Of a DNA stretch of 64,000 nucleotides, positions 37,352-50,746 are shown in pieces (the first letter of the stretch is position 1; each line of letters starts with the position of its first letter). Made by a program: the position numbers and the translations under genes. The DNA is taken from positions 31,844,160 to 31,908,159 of the forward strand of contig NC_084599.1 of the NCBI RefSeq assembly GCF_033807715.1. Reading direction: 5' to 3'. The stretch is from Cololabis saira. Its lineage: Eukaryota; Chordata; Actinopteri; Beloniformes; Belonidae. Below the pieces are notes generated by a model, which did no database searches, was not told where the DNA came from, and saw only the letters and a list, made by a program, of their open reading frames with translations.

Positions 37352-37835
37352 GTGAATACGCACTCTGGATTGTATGAAAGTCAACAACTGTTTGGCCATC
37401 ATAGATACATTAGGAGTCAGAGGAAATCAGAACGGTTCTAAATTATAAATGATAAAAGACTAGCCCTGCATGATACCCCAAATTTGAATAGACTCAGTTC
37501 ACTCGGAGACTCGGTTTTGTTGGGGGGGTTGCAAGATGCAGTCGGCCGTGTTTACTTTCACGTGCGTCGACCGACTCAGCCCGTTGTTGCGTTAAGTAAA
37601 TGCACCCATTATGTTGGTTGTGGCAAAATAACTCATTAAATGTACACTAGTGAACGGTTCCTGTGTTAAAAACGAATTCCTTACTAAATGTTTGTTCAAC
37701 ACAATTGATATTATACTTTTATTTTAATCCTCTAATTTAAAAGGCATCCCTATAAAAAGTAGTAAAGCTTAATTACGTGTACATTAATGGATCCATGTGT
37801 GTGTCTGTGGACATCGCAAGTAGAAGAGCCCAAGA
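37352..37835. other. no gene recognised
   Basis: Non-coding sequence with no classified repeat. Confidence 0.4.
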
Positions 37836-38760
37836 GCTACATCCCAGACCCCACATTACATTTCAGTCCATGACTGGAGTAGAGGAGGACTGAACAAGTA
37901 AGGTTTGTTGGCTATGGTTGCTGGAAGAAAGCCTCTCCTCTATAAAAAAGACTGCACGACTGTGGCATCATTTAGACCTGGCATTAACAAGCATCCTGAG
38001 AAAAACAGATCACAAGTCCTATTAGTAGGATTTAATTCTGTCCCCAAACGCATCTCGAGTGAGCAAATCTGATCTCCCCCCTCTAAATGCAAGTGATGTA
38101 CGCACATCATTTCTGGTTGCAAAAGCTAAAAGGTGAAGTTGTAGATAACAAGATGGAGAGCTCCACCACAAATGTATTTGTCAAAGAAACTGTACTATAC
38201 AAGTCAGGGTTTTTCAGTAGGCGATAACTGAAGTTGTCCTACACACTTTTTGTGTTCACACTTTAAAGAGAACGAGGACACCAGTGTCCAAGATCCCATT
38301 CAAATGTGTCTCAGTTATCAGATCTGAATCTGTGTGTTTAGACCTTCACTCGTGATCAGACTCACCAGGATGCATTTTAATGCCAGGTCTGAATGGGTTC
38401 TGGGGTGTGCAAAACTGCATCTGAACAAACCCCAACAGTTCAGGAAAAATGTCTTATTGGCAGCTGAGACCAAAGTGTAGTTTTTGCCTTTAACGTGTTT
38501 GGTGAAAACAACACGGCGTCTCAGCAGAAACACTTCATGCTAACTGTTTAGCATGATGGTGGCACCATGATGATTTGAGGTGGTTTTGCCACCATAGGAC
38601 CAGGTTCATTTTTCATAGTTGTGAATCTGACACTTAGAGATTGGCAAAATGTGGGTTATGCAATAAGATAATGATTCAAAGTGGACTAGCAAATCTGCAA
38701 AAGACTGGCTCAGAACTTCAAGGATGGACGTTTTGGAGTGCCACTCTATTGCAACTCTCA
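37836..38760 (+). mobile_element. Tc1-like transposon remnant split by a MITE
   Basis: 37836-37971 and 38393-38760 together resemble a decayed Tc1-like transposase region. The left part has GAAAGCCTCTCCTCTATAAA; the right part has CTGCATCTGAACAAACCCC, then AGCATGATGGTGGCACCATG and GACCAGGTTCATTTTTC. Many indels break the frame. The insertion at 37972-38392 is described separately. Confidence 0.65.
37972..38392. mobile_element. MITE with AGACCTGGCATTAA termini
   Basis: A 421-bp insertion with imperfect ~40-bp inverted ends: AGACCTGGCATTAACAAGC on the left and GCATTTTAATGCCAGGTCT on the right. No clear target duplication. It interrupts the Tc1-like remnant, so it is younger. No ORF with known motifs. 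Confidence 0.65.
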
Positions 38761-38816
38761 ATATTTTCTCACTTGATTTTTTTTCTTTTGGCTTAATTTT
38801 TTCATTTATTTATTTA

Positions 38817-39400
38817 TTTATTTTTTTTCAATATCTTTTTATTTCACAAAAGAAAGGCAATCACAAACATCCTAAATGACAGTAGGTCTTACAATTTTCG
38901 TTTGTGCACACAAGCCAAATCTCGCCTACAACCCACCCCCCCAACCCCCCCCCCCCCCCCCCCCCCCCAAAAAAACACAAAAACATACACACGAAATAAA
39001 TAAAAATGAATAAACTGGGGAAAAAAAAGTAACTAAGACAGAAAATAATGGGAACCAAAATTCTTGAAAAAGATGGCCACGGTTATATTTTTCCAATGTT
39101 AGCTTTTCTAATGGTAGAAATGCTGTGATTTGGTCTATGAAAGTCTTAAAAGATGGAGGGGAATCATTCTTCCAAAATAAAAGTATACATTTTTTTGCAA
39201 ACTAAGTTATCAAAATTAATATCCTGCATTTTTTGTTATGTAGTTGTACATTATATGTGTAATTTAATAAATATAAACTACTGCTTAAATCAAATGTTTT
39301 GTCCAGGATTAGTTGTGTTAGGGAATGAATTGAATTCCAATCATTTTGTAAGCGGTCACATTCCCAGAACATATGCATGAATGTCCCCTCCATCTTTTTA
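38817..39400 (-). mobile_element. L1-like LINE, truncated 3' end
   Basis: On the minus strand the frame ending near 39202 reads GTFMHMFWECDRLQNDWNSI, the conserved HMFWEC block of fish L1-like ORF2. Further down, SFKTF and FQEFWFPLF-type sequence marks the ORF2 end in another frame. A 3' UTR with a C/G homopolymer (38943-38968) and a poly(A) tail near 38817-38829 follow. Dead copy. Confidence 0.75.
38943..38968. repeat. C homopolymer tract
   Basis: About 25 C with one short interruption upstream. Prone to assembly error. Confidence 0.9.
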
Positions 39401-42400
39401 CATCATTTATTTTTTGACAGTTATAGTACGATGAAATAAAGTTGTATGATAACCTGCAGTTGTTTGCCTAATGTCAAGACCCACTACAATCACTACAACT
39501 GAACATCCTCTGTTAGAGCCGTGAGTCAAGACCCTGAGTGTTTGAACTTTCCATAATTGCACATGTTTTGTCAAATCTTTTAGTCTTTGACCTAAATCTT
39601 TCTTGATACAGTGATTTAAGATCAAGTCTCAAAACGAACATTAGTGTGGTGTTCCTGGTTATCCAAACCATCTGATGTGGAAAAAAGAAATTAGACAAAA
39701 ACGAAACATCTGAAGTAAAAAGTTGTTTCAAGTCATTTCAAGCTGCCGTCGTTCATCAACCTGACAGCCTGCCTACGAAACAGAGATTGATATTGATTTG
39801 TACAGACATGCTTTGAACCCAGAATTGTAGGTTGTAGTTTTATGTGTTAATGAACCTTCCTTCAAGGGCTTGCCAAATAAGATCACAGAAGATTAATCCT
39901 GTCAGCCCCAGACAAATCTCTCCGTATATCGCAGAATTTCACACAGTTTAAGTCTTGTGTGTGGGGCAATGTGTTGTTTTTTTTACTTCTGCACTGTTAG
40001 TGATGCATTTTTACCGAGGTCTTGACAATGTTTCTGGATGGAGGCAACTATATGAAAGACTGACTCGGCTACAGCAACAAAGAGTACGTCAGAAGACCAA
40101 GAGAGGTACCCACAACACGTTTCGGAAGACAATGAGGAGAGGGGGGAAAAAATATGTGTCAGAAAAACTGGTTTAAAAAAAGATGTAGAGAGGAGCAAAA
40201 GCAGATTATGATTGTGGCTCTTCTTAGTTCACTGTGTTCTCCGTGCCAGAGGAGAAACACTCCACACTGCAGGTTAAAAAAAGACGTTATTTCCATAAGC
40301 AGATTGAAGAAGAAAAAAAAGAAAAAAGGAAAAAAAAAACAGTTTTCTTATATTTTCTTAGTTTTCCTTTCATTATGAAACAAAATATATTAAATATTTA
40401 TTCACCCCATTTGATTTCTGACTTTTATTCTGAAAGTAATTTAAATGTAATCATAAAATGACAACATGAATGCTATTCAAAAATGTGTCAGCTGCAAGAT
40501 GATAAACATTAACGCTGAGGTAATCTCAGATGGACCTTGAAGATTTTTGGGTGTAACAGTTTAAATCCTGAAGCCCTGTCTGCCAGACTCAAGGGACCAG
40601 CAGACATCGGACTCCGTGCCGTTAAATGAAGCTGGATTTTTCTCTGTCTCTCTCCTATGTGGCTTATCTCATTAGCTTTGTCTCTTGTCTGCTGATTAAC
40701 ATTTTGCACTCTCACGTTAGAAGTCAGAGTTTAGCAACTCTCAGCAGCAACAGGCCGGATTCTGGCCGTCTGCCCAGGATATTTCCATGAACAAATGAGA
40801 ACATTTTGATGGCAGCTTCCACGACGCTTCATTTCACATTAGGCGCCACGGGGTCAGATCTGTCTCCAGGACCGATGGATTAGTTTATGACGCAAAACAG
40901 GAAAAGACTGATGGAACCAAAACTACTGCTTCAGACTTTCTCAGAGAGACGGACACAATGAGACACAGGTGGAACATTACTGCCGGGCCATCTATTCTTT
41001 TCTCCCATCCAATTCTCTCCAGTTACATTTTTACTGAGATGCTGCTTGTTAAAAACCGATTTAAGGTTTATTGGCATATTGGAACTATTAAGTAAAGTAA
41101 AATATGAAGGAAACCATATCTGTGGGTTAAATAATCCTTTATTAATCCCAAAATGGAAAGTATATCGTAGCTGAGTTTTGTAAAATGAAGATGAAGTGAG
41201 AAACTTCAGGATCCGTCATGGCTGCATGAGTGTTGTGATTGTTGCTTGGAAACAGCCGTGGTCATGGCATGACGTGCAGCATTGGCAGGTACCAATGGTG
41301 AACTTGCTCAGTAGATAGCACGGATGGAAATTCTCCCACTATCCCCCATTAGCGCGGCAAACTCATCCATCCCTCCACTTATGGATGTCACACTCCAGGA
41401 TGACTGATGAGGAAAACACGGTCGAGATCCTATCTGCCCCTGTTTATTTTTCTCATGCTCTCCATCCTTAACCTCACCTCTACAGCTCATCTGCATTTCA
41501 GATCTTTTTCTAATTACTAGCTGCTCTTCAAATAGGTGGAATCACTGCCTCCGCACATAAACAATGCTCTGCTGCTATGGATACGCATCGTAACAGTCGG
41601 CGAAACGTGCAAGAATCACAAGTGGAAATCCTCCAGGTTGGACAACATCCAAACTAATATGGGAATGTTTTAAAAAGTCATAGCTCCAAGGGATTTTTCA
41701 ACAAAAAATCTGAAGTAGACGCAAATAGAGAAATACAACTTTAGTGGTAAAGGAAAGATGCGATTCCACTGCGAGGCTGAAGAGAGGAGTCATCTCCTCC
41801 ATCATGTTATATGTTTCCATTAACATTTCATTAAAAAAAACTGTAATTATTGCTAGATTTTTGCTCTTGATCAATGTGAAAATAGTTGTTTTGTTTTCTG
41901 TACTCTAAATTAAGACATTACTTTGTTCTCTAGGCTGTAAAGATTGTAAAGGATGAAATAACAATGAATTCAGAAAAATATATAATGAAATCAGTACTTT
42001 TTATCTGCTCCTACAATAACACATAATGAAGACTCCAGGGAAACTGTGACCTGAGCAGGTCAGGGGTCACTGACCTCTGTCATGATAATTGTTTCATTTT
42101 GCCCTGAATGATTCCTGCGGTGGATTTCTATAAATCTTTCTATGTGTTTCGTTCTTTTTACTGGTGTCCCATGAGCTGGCAGTATTTTAGTTCATACTGT
42201 CCATTTTGAAGGTGAGATATACTATTCTCTGCATTTTCAAAATTAAACAGAAAAAGAGAAAAGAGGATATGGATGCAACAGTATTATTGCTTTATGTAAC
42301 GTACAGTAAATTGAAACTTTTAAGCATGTTGATCTAATTAGCGAATGCTGCTTATACTTATATATTCCTATGACCAAGGGTCATGTACTAATTAATCCTA

Positions 42401-42790
42401 CCCCTTTCAGAGAGGAGGGGGAGCCCCCTAATTTACCTCTAAGGCCTGGAATACACTTCGTTCATTTGGCACGTAGGTCTTGCACATCCCTAATAAAATA
42501 TGCAATGCATATCTTCCATAATTACGTAATCTGTAATCTGCTGCGCTGCAGTGACACTGATGAGGTCGAGCCATCCGATGCAACGAGTTGTCCAGTTTTG
42601 CCATAGAAACCAGAGCGCATTTCAATATGGTGCCGATGTTTCAGGTCGTCAATTTCCTGCATTCCTAAAACCAGAGAAACAGGCAATGATCCAAATGGTG
42701 TTGATTTAATACCCTAATAATAACCATCTTTGATGCGCTATCTTCCTGCCACGACGGCTGCAAAACCAGGTCAATCCAGAGATGGAAACC
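39401..42790. other. no gene recognised
   Basis: 3.4 kb of AT-rich non-coding sequence with an A-rich stretch at 40310-40340. No exon with splice support seen. Confidence 0.4.
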
Positions 42791-42854
42791 AGTTGTGAGA
42801 ATTCTGCTGAAAATTATGCATTTACTCAGAGGGAGGTTTTGCTGGATCGTGTTT

Positions 42855-43690
42855 GAACATTTTAATTTACACCACCGCGCCAGGCTTCTTTTCACTGAAT
42901 TAAGCTCTGCATTTAACACGATCATCCCTAATAGACTGGTAACAAAACTAAACAAGCTCGGTCTCCCACACTCCACCTGCATCTGGATCAAGGACTTCCT
43001 CAGTGATCAACCACAGAGAGTCAGAGTAGGGTGCCCCCAGACGACAGCGGCTGGCCGGGGGATGAATCTGCATGCAAAAAGAAGGTGGAAAACTGTCATC
43101 ATGGTGCAGCAACAATTTGGTCCTCAACTCAGAAAAACTGAGAAATAATGGTGGACTTCAGGAGAAACAGATCTGACCGCCAGCCCATATACATCAATGG
43201 GGTTGATGTGGAGAGAGTTCAAGTTCCCGGGTGTGCACCTGAATGATAGCCTGAGCTGGAAAACCAACACTACTGCACTGATGGAAAGAAAAGACCTGAG
43301 GGTCTTGAGGAGCGACGCTCTGGCAAAGGAGCCGCTGGTGCCCTTTCACAGATGCTCCACTGAAAGTGTGCTGGCATACTGCATCCTGGTGCGGTTCTCC
43401 AGCCGCACGGCTCAGGAGGGTCGTAAATACAGCACAGAAGATTACCGGCTGTGCTCTCCTCTCGTCAGAGGAGCTGTTCAGGTTCTGCAGCTACAAGAAG
43501 GCCTGCAGCATCCTGGAGGACACGTCCCACCCAGCACATTACCTGCTCCAACTGCTACCCAGAATACCTGAAGACAGTTCAGGACAATAAGAGCCAAAAC
43601 AAATAGACCGACAAACAGCACATATCCCAGGGCACTTTCAATAATCAATGAACACTAAATGTGACACATTCCACTTTGGAATAAAATTGG
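42855..43690 (+). mobile_element. LINE reverse transcriptase pseudogene, 3' part
   Basis: The frame at 42870-43025 reads [20 protein letters not shown], then [16 protein letters not shown], a reverse-transcriptase palm segment around the SSAFNTI motif. After frameshifts come VDFRRNRSDRQP, GVHLNDSLSWKTNT and, near the end, SILEDTSHPAHYLLQLLP, which is the usual C-terminal block of this fish LINE family. The catalytic FADD region is deleted or scrambled (43040-43140). The element is inactive. Confidence 0.78.
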
Positions 43691-43714
43691 TGCCGTATTT
43701 CTGGTTTTAGTTAA

Positions 43715-44049
43715 AGGAGCATGAGGCTCCTTTTAAGAAATGAGACTCTCTAGCGCCACCCTTCTCCACGACGGCCGTTGGGGGTACTGCAGCCAACAGC
43801 GAAGCCGGCACGGGAGAACGGGGAGAACGCGCATGCAGCGTCATGTGACGTCACATCCGCAGTCCAGTGCGGGAAATTCCGGACCGGAATTGCAGCACAT
43901 TTTGCAGCACACAGCTTGTTCAAGGCAACGGAGAGATACACTAGAGGGCTCATTCTTTTTGGTTTGGAACGCTTCATCTGACATTATTACTAGAAAACTT
44001 AAAACGTATACAAATTTTTTTCATAAATCCTGCCCCAATCCTGCCTCCT
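43715..44049. mobile_element. TTAA-flanked small element (AGGAGCATGAGGC family)
   Basis: 335 bp flanked by TTAA (43711-43714 and 44050-44053). Ends AGGAGCATGAGGCTCC and TCCTGCCTCCT are loosely inverted. It contains CTCTAGCGCCACC near the left end and a CRE palindrome ATGTGACGTCACAT at 43843-43856. It is a different family from 4996-7110. The 112-codon frame across it is unsupported. Confidence 0.7.
43843..43856. promoter_or_regulatory. CRE palindrome ATGTGACGTCACAT
   Basis: A perfect 14-bp palindrome with the CREB/ATF consensus core at 43846-43853. Confidence 0.5.
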
Positions 44050-44053
44050 TTAA

Positions 44054-47000
44054 TATTCGCAATCTGTTTTCTATATAATTAACAAACTGTTCCACAAAAT
44101 GTGCGATACTCTATATTGAATGTAAATATCCTCCATGTCCTCTTCTTTAAGTTTTTTTAAATGCATAGATATATCTATTTTATATTTTATATTTTACTAA
44201 GCTGAGCCGGGATATTTCACTTTGTGCTAGATACTAGGGTTGGAAATGTTTTATTTATTTGTACAGGTACATGTTGAGAAAGTCTCTCCTTTCTCCTTTT
44301 TTTGCACTAAATGGAACTGCACATCTTTTCCGTTGTACTCCTGTGCAATGACAAATTTGCTGAATATGTTTCAATTAAAAGCGAAAACTTTGTCATTTTC
44401 CGTGCTGTATAATTTACGGTTGTATTTTTTAAACTGAGGTTACACCCCCCCCCCCAAGTGGAAGCCCCTGGTATCACGCGTACAGGCCCTTTAGTACCGC
44501 ACCAAGAAACACAGATATACCAGGCCTAAGGTGGTCCGTCTGAATGTGTCCAACAGACTAAAGTGAGCATGGCTTAAAACCCATTAGTCCACCTAGTACG
44601 ATTAGCGGTATCCCTTTTAAATGATTTGAAAAACACAGCAGAGTCTTTAGCGTGTTATGAAAGGTTGCTGTGGTTACTTAAATAATTGCTGTTTGACATA
44701 CAGTATCACACATGAATCGTGCTGATGAAGAAACTTCTCCGTGGATCAGTGACATCGATGCAGTCATCTACGAGGCTACAAAATAGGTGACAAAAACTCT
44801 GTGGAGGCAGTTTTGGAAACACAGGACACGTAATTTAACAAATCAAAATCACTGCTGGATGACCATTCAAGCCGCTTGGTCTTGGTTTGGAATACTATCT
44901 TTTGGCAGATGCAAATGGTTAAATGGTCAAGTGTGAGTTATTCAAGTGCCAACAACGGTCTCAGACTGCTCATTGATTTACTCTTAGCCGGTATGAGAAC
45001 CTAAATGCTCTGTGGGGACATGTCAGTGAAATACTCTTTCTCATCTGAGTGTATGAGAGCAAACCATCAGCTGCAATGACTTATTTAACCTCCAGTGGGA
45101 GAAAGTGGTGTTATACGGCTGCTTAGGCTGTTCCCACCTGTCAGGCCAGTACTTTCAGTGGACATAGTGTAAACACAGCAGAGCTATGTGTTAAAATGTC
45201 AAAAGTTGAGGTTTTTTTTCCTGTCTCTCTTTGTTGTAATACTTTTATTGCTTTGGTACATTTGCAAATATTTCAAACTGGAAATCTTACATAAAGCAGC
45301 TTTAATTAAATGTTTGAAAAGTACTTTGCTCAAAAGTAAAGTACAAGAGATGCACATTTTCACCCCACCTATCCCTGCTTTGAGGTGAGCTGCACAGCTT
45401 TGTGCTGAAACATCACTGGAACTGACAATGAACAACACTCATATTCCTGCTTCTTTCAAACAACTGGGCCTAAATTAGTTAGTTAGTTGGTTGGTTGGTT
45501 AGTTGGTTAGTTAGTTTCAGGTCCGTTAATTTAGGGTAAAGAGGCAAACTGTTAATCCTAGCTTTACAAGTAAATATCTGGAGAATGAAAAGTGTACCAG
45601 ATGCTTATTCTTAAAAATGGTTTCCAGACTTAAAAACGGCAACAAAGCATAAATTCAAGCACCTGCAAGGTCAGCACTGGTCAAGGTGAGTTGTGAATTG
45701 AATGATGTGATTATATTCTAACTATAAGATTAATAATTTGTCTGGATACAAATCGTTCTATTCTCTTATGAAAGAACGATATCAAAACCAACATATTACA
45801 CTTTACAAGGTTTTGTGCATCATACAAGTGAAGGAACTGGCACATAAATACAACATTTATTGTGTCGACTTTGTTCTTAGAACCTGCTGCGTTTATGTTG
45901 GTCATTGAACCCAAACTAACACAAATATTAAGGTACATTTTTATGTTTTCTTTTGCGTTATCCATCCTCCCATCTTCTACCGCTGGATTCTTACAGATGG
46001 ATGGATTCTTGCTTTAATAGTATGCAATTTTTAAATAAGTCTGTCTGGCTGCATTTTCCTTTCGCTCTAAACCATCAAACACACATTTTCCCATCAGAAA
46101 AATCAACAAATAGAAAAAAGAAGTATTCTTTTCTTAACTTTTCTCATATAATAATGCATTTTCTTTAAAAATGACAAAAACGTCTTCATAAGACTGTAGG
46201 AACACTTAAAAATACATACAATGCCAGAAACTTGTTAGAATCCCACGTTATGCACTTTGATTAATATCTCATTGATTATATTTTAAAACCACTTCAAAGT
46301 AATGACTGAGCTTTTCCAGGTCACGACGTGTTTCTGTCTAATCATCCTGCTTTCGAAATGACTTGTTCCTCAATGCTGTGTATCAACTGAATTAACTCCC
46401 ACGTAGCAGTGACGGTCTCATTGATTTTAGATGAATCCATTGTAGCTGTGAACACACACATTAACCGCCGCACAAATAATCAGCCGTCAATGGGAATATG
46501 GCAGCACAAAACATGGGTTTGCGGAGGATTTATGGCAGTCATTTAGGGAGGGGTTTATTGTTGCAGGGGCTGGGGAGGAAACGCATGACTGATGAAAAAT
46601 AGTCTGTCAGTCTGTCTGGTCTGGGTAGACTCTCAAACCTGGGGATCTGACAGAAGAAATGAAACATAATGTGAGATGTGAAATATTCTTGTAGTGAGAT
46701 ATTCTGCTCTGTCAGTCCTCATTAGCCAGCTGCTCTCATCTGCCTCCTTCTTCTCTCTTTTGTCACACTTTCTTGCCTTTTCACTCCGCTGCCTTCATCT
46801 CTGCGGCCACTTGGTCTTTCTGTCTCTCGCGTTGTCGCCGGGTGTTACTCAGCTTCACACCGGTCACGCCTTTCAATGAAAAGCCGGCGTCCGGAGAGAC
46901 GGGGAAAGTGTGGTGAGGACGTCTGCGTGCGTGATTGTTTCCTGGTGGTTTACGTCTGCATTTCCTGAAGACAAAAGGCAAAAAAAAAAAATGAGGTGCA

Positions 47001-48529
47001 ATTTTAAGACTGCAATATCCAGGCAACCGGCCAAGGGTTGACTCCAAGTCATTTCTCTATGCATACATTACTTGGTGTTCAAGAAACAATGCATTTTCCA
47101 GCTGAGTGATAATAATGGCAAAATCATGACTATTCCCACTATAAGAGACTATGTGGGTATTTTTGAAACCAAAATATGAGAATGAGGCTGCCATTGTTCA
47201 CCTTAAGATGCAGTTGCAAGAAGTGTAGGAGAAAAAAAAACTAAAATAAACACAGACACACACGCACACGCACCATCAAAATGCTTCATCACTTGTTATC
47301 TATAAAGCCAGATGTCTTAACAATGTTGCCATTCCTCCTCACAACTCTAAATGAGATTAAAGTTTCAACTTTGTCTGACCTTTTTTTTATGTGCTGGAGC
47401 ATTGAAATGAAAGAATTAATATATATTAGCAAATGAAAGGAATGTTTTGAGACAAAGCAAAAACCATCTTGAGTTATGTCAGTTCAAAAGGAAGAATCCC
47501 TGCATTTTTTAAAAACTTACACCCACCATAATCAGAAAAATGGCAAAACAACCCCGGCACACTGTTTCACAAGATTGCAATGATTCACGCGAAGATCGAT
47601 GCAAAGAAACTATAAAATGAATCCATGTAAACATGAGTCCAAGGCCATTTTTGAAATTGTATTCTTTGTATCATACTGCGATGCTGCGACTGCAACGATG
47701 CAACAGCACAAATGGAAGTCAGTAGATTTCTATGGGGCTTCAGACAACATCATAGCACTGAGACAGCATTGATGAAAGTCTGAAATAATATTTATCTGGA
47801 CACCAACTAAACAAATTGTCAGTTCTGGAGCTGCATGATCTCAGTTCGACCTTTAATACTGCAGCCATGAAATCCTTCTTATCAGGTCGAGTTTGCAGTC
47901 AGTTCACGTCATCTTTTGAAGGCAGGTGGTTTCCTGTTTCCATGTGTGAGTATAAATCTGACCATATCACCAAAACTAAAAGTCAGAACTTGAACCAGTT
48001 ATTCAACCTTCACTCCTCTAGGCCACTTCATGCATGACAGAAATGTTGCTGACCTTCACTTTTTGACCATTTCACCAAACGAGTCTTTTCCTTGGAATTG
48101 TTATGTCATAGATTAGAAGAAGTCAGTAGTTGGATTCAATCAAACTCCCTACATCTAAATAAATATACAACAAAAATGATAAAAGTTGTGGCCTGGCTTG
48201 ATTCCAGGGACATGAAGACCAGAGGTAAAAGTTTTACATGACCCAGAACTGAGCTTCAACAGCCACTTCAAGGCTGTAACCTGATCTCATGTCCAGGCCG
48301 GACTCCCCCATGGCTTCATCTCCAGCAGCGTTCGCTCCTGTTACGCTCTCCTTTCTTGCCTTTCCTAAAAGACTAGTAGTCGTTGTTAAGTCCTTATTGT
48401 CCAAAAACGTTTGAGCTGAAAGTCTACACTTTTATCACATTTTGTTTTCTTTGTGGTTGTGTCTAAAAGTGAAAGTCACCAGCAGATCTGTCATTTTTCA
48501 GAATACTTCTGGACCTAACTGTAACAGAG
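44054..48529. other. no gene recognised
   Basis: 4.5 kb of non-coding sequence with a C run near 44448, a TTAG/TTGG tandem run at 45475-45517 and an A run at 46980. No exon or transposon termini recognised. Confidence 0.4.
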
Positions 48530-48910
48530 ATCTGTACTGGGCAGAAAGTTGGTAGAACCCCAGTAAGGAACCAGCTAGGTGAAAATGGATTTAGCTACAA
48601 AGCTGCACACAGATGGAATAAACTTCCAGCTGATAAAATGAATTTGATCACGTTTTTGGTTTTAACATGGTTTACCTGGTTTTATAACCTATTGTCTTTA
48701 AATTAAAGTTTTTGTCTCTTGGATTTTTATTCAATTTTATTAGTGTACTTGATTTTCAATAGATTTTTTTAATGTAATTCATGTCATTGTCTTGTGTCTC
48801 ATGAGTTTTTTCCCTTACTTTTATCACTAATTGTTTCCAGTGTTGTATTCTTTTTGCCAATATAAACTGAAACACTTGTGTTTGCAATGTGTTGCATAAA
48901 TAAAGTTACT
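48530..48910 (+). mobile_element. LINE 3' end, degraded
   Basis: A frame near 48555-48650 reads NPVRNQLGENGFSYKAAHRW and then NKLPADKM, resembling the end of a fish LINE ORF2 (…A..WN.LP). An AATAAA lies at about 48898. Assignment is tentative. Confidence 0.4.
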
Positions 48911-49012
48911 TTATACTGCAGAATGTGCAGAAGTTTTCATACTGTATACTATGTACTACATTTTAGCAAAATCAGTATGCACAGGGATAAAAGTATGCAG
49001 CTTCAAAATCTT

Positions 49013-49064
49013 TAGAATAGAATAGAATAGAATAGAATAGAATAGAATAGAATAGAATAGAATA
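49013..49064. repeat. (AATAG)n pentanucleotide repeat
   Basis: About ten AATAG units. They are followed at 49065 by ACTTTATTGTCAATGTACC, the start of a common fish retroposon tail in reverse orientation (to about 49250). Confidence 0.9.
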
Positions 49065-49250
49065 ATACTTTATTGTCAATGTACCTGGTACAGTGAGATT
49101 GAAAGCAGCATCACCTCCCCAGTGCAAGACAAATAAGAAACAATAGTGCAAACAATAAGAAATATAAGGATATAAGAAATATAAATAATATAAAAAATAT
49201 AAAAAAGGTTAAGGTGCATTTGAATAGTGAAGACCTGAGATTACAGATGA
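49065..49250 (-). mobile_element. LINE/retroposon tail, reverse orientation
   Basis: Contains TTTATTGTCAATGTACCTGG and CCCAGTGCAAGACAAATAAG, typical of reverse-oriented fish LINE 3' ends associated with AATAG-type repeats. Confidence 0.45.
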
Positions 49251-49920
49251 TAGTATTTAGTTACACATGTACTGGAATATTGCACGGTAAAAAACAGTAA
49301 TGAAGACATTCACGTTTTGTTCAGAGGCGCAACATCCATGCTGCTGGGGAGAGGGCCCTCTGTCCACGGCAGCATTGGAGCAACACTCACCTGCTGTCAT
49401 CCAGGTGCAGCACTCACAAAACTGCCTTTAAACACTTTCCACAAGCCTTTAGCTGATGTAATTGATCGTGTCATTTCTTTTCTCACAGGATGAATCCCAT
49501 CCCACTCTCCTATACATGAGGCCTGTGCCTGCCAGCCTGATAAGCACTCCTGCCACATTTGGAGTTAATTCAAACTCCTGCTACCGCAGAAGATGAAAGA
49601 TTGTGTTTGTGCCGGTGATTGGAACTGATTCCTCTGACACCGGGACACTTGATGCGCTCCAGTGCTTTTGTTGCGGGAATTTTCCGCACCCCTCTGCTCA
49701 CCTCAAAGCACGTTAAAGTGTAACTTTCTGAGCAAATAACATTTTATGTGAGGCTCTTTTCCACACGCACAAACCACACAAAACTCACACTGTCAATAAC
49801 GCAGACAGAATAATAAAAAACACCTCTGCAAACAAATGCTTGCAAGTAGACCATAATTACATCTATGGGGAATCAAGAATCCCCTCTTTCAATGCACAAG
49901 AGAATGCACATGTATACTAA
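49251..49920. other. no gene recognised
   Basis: Non-coding sequence without a clear repeat. Confidence 0.4.
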
Positions 49921-49922
49921 TA

Positions 49923-50677
49923 GTCCATGGGCCAGGCCAGATATCAGTACCACTCAAGGTGACCAAACTTGCTTATAATTTTTGAAAAGATCCATGTCTG
50001 TAGATGATATTTTGGTATGATAACCCTTCCTGAGTGGCAGCTGGATCATAGTTATCAGCTCATGAAGTTCAGAAAATTACATTTTAGATGCTGGTGCATA
50101 TCCTGGTTTAGACTCATGTACATCTGTTTTACATCTGTACATTTGTCAATGTTTCACAATATTGTCTTTGGTATCATTTTAAGCATTCATTCAAGCTAAG
50201 ATGTGAATATTTCTGACCAACATAGAGATCACTGCATCTCTTTAAACTATAAACAACACACATTTTTACACAATTTTCGCCTAAATGATATACTATCTTT
50301 TATCCCTGTGTCATCTAGGAACAAAAGAGACACAAAATACAAAAATTGGAATACTCATAGGAGGATAAGGATTCAGGAAATGTATCACGTCTTAGCTTAA
50401 ATGAATGCTTTAAAGGTCCCCTTTAAGATGATACCAAAGACAATATTGTGAAACATTGACAGATGTCCTGTACATGAGTCTAAACCAGGATATGCACCAG
50501 CATCTAAAATGTAATTTTCTGAACTTCATGAGCTGATAACTATGATACAGCTGCCACTAAGGAAGGTTATCATACCAGAATATAATCTACAGACATGGAT
50601 ATTTTCAAAAATTATAAGCAAGTTTGGTCACCTTGAGTGGTACTGACAAGTGAAATTTTGGGCTCTGGCCCATGGAC
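49923..50677. mobile_element. 755-bp fold-back element (long inverted repeat), TA-flanked
   Basis: Two arms of about 280 bp (49923-50200 and 50391-50677) are inverted copies separated by a loop of about 190 bp. Termini are GTCCATGGGCC and GGCCCATGGAC, with TA on both sides (49921-49922 and 50678-50679). TA suggests a Tc1/mariner-type target duplication. The arms differ by scattered substitutions, a short insertion near 50650 and a 13-bp insertion at 50410-50427. No ORF of note. Confidence 0.85.
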
Positions 50678-50746
50678 TATGAGCCCCTGATAGCGTTATG
50701 TATATTAGATCCAAACAGTTCTAACCAGTTGTTTCATCTGAAGCTG

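Noticed and set aside
43740..44078. 112-codon ORF
   Set aside because: It spans a TTAA-flanked MITE and runs into its flank; no motif.
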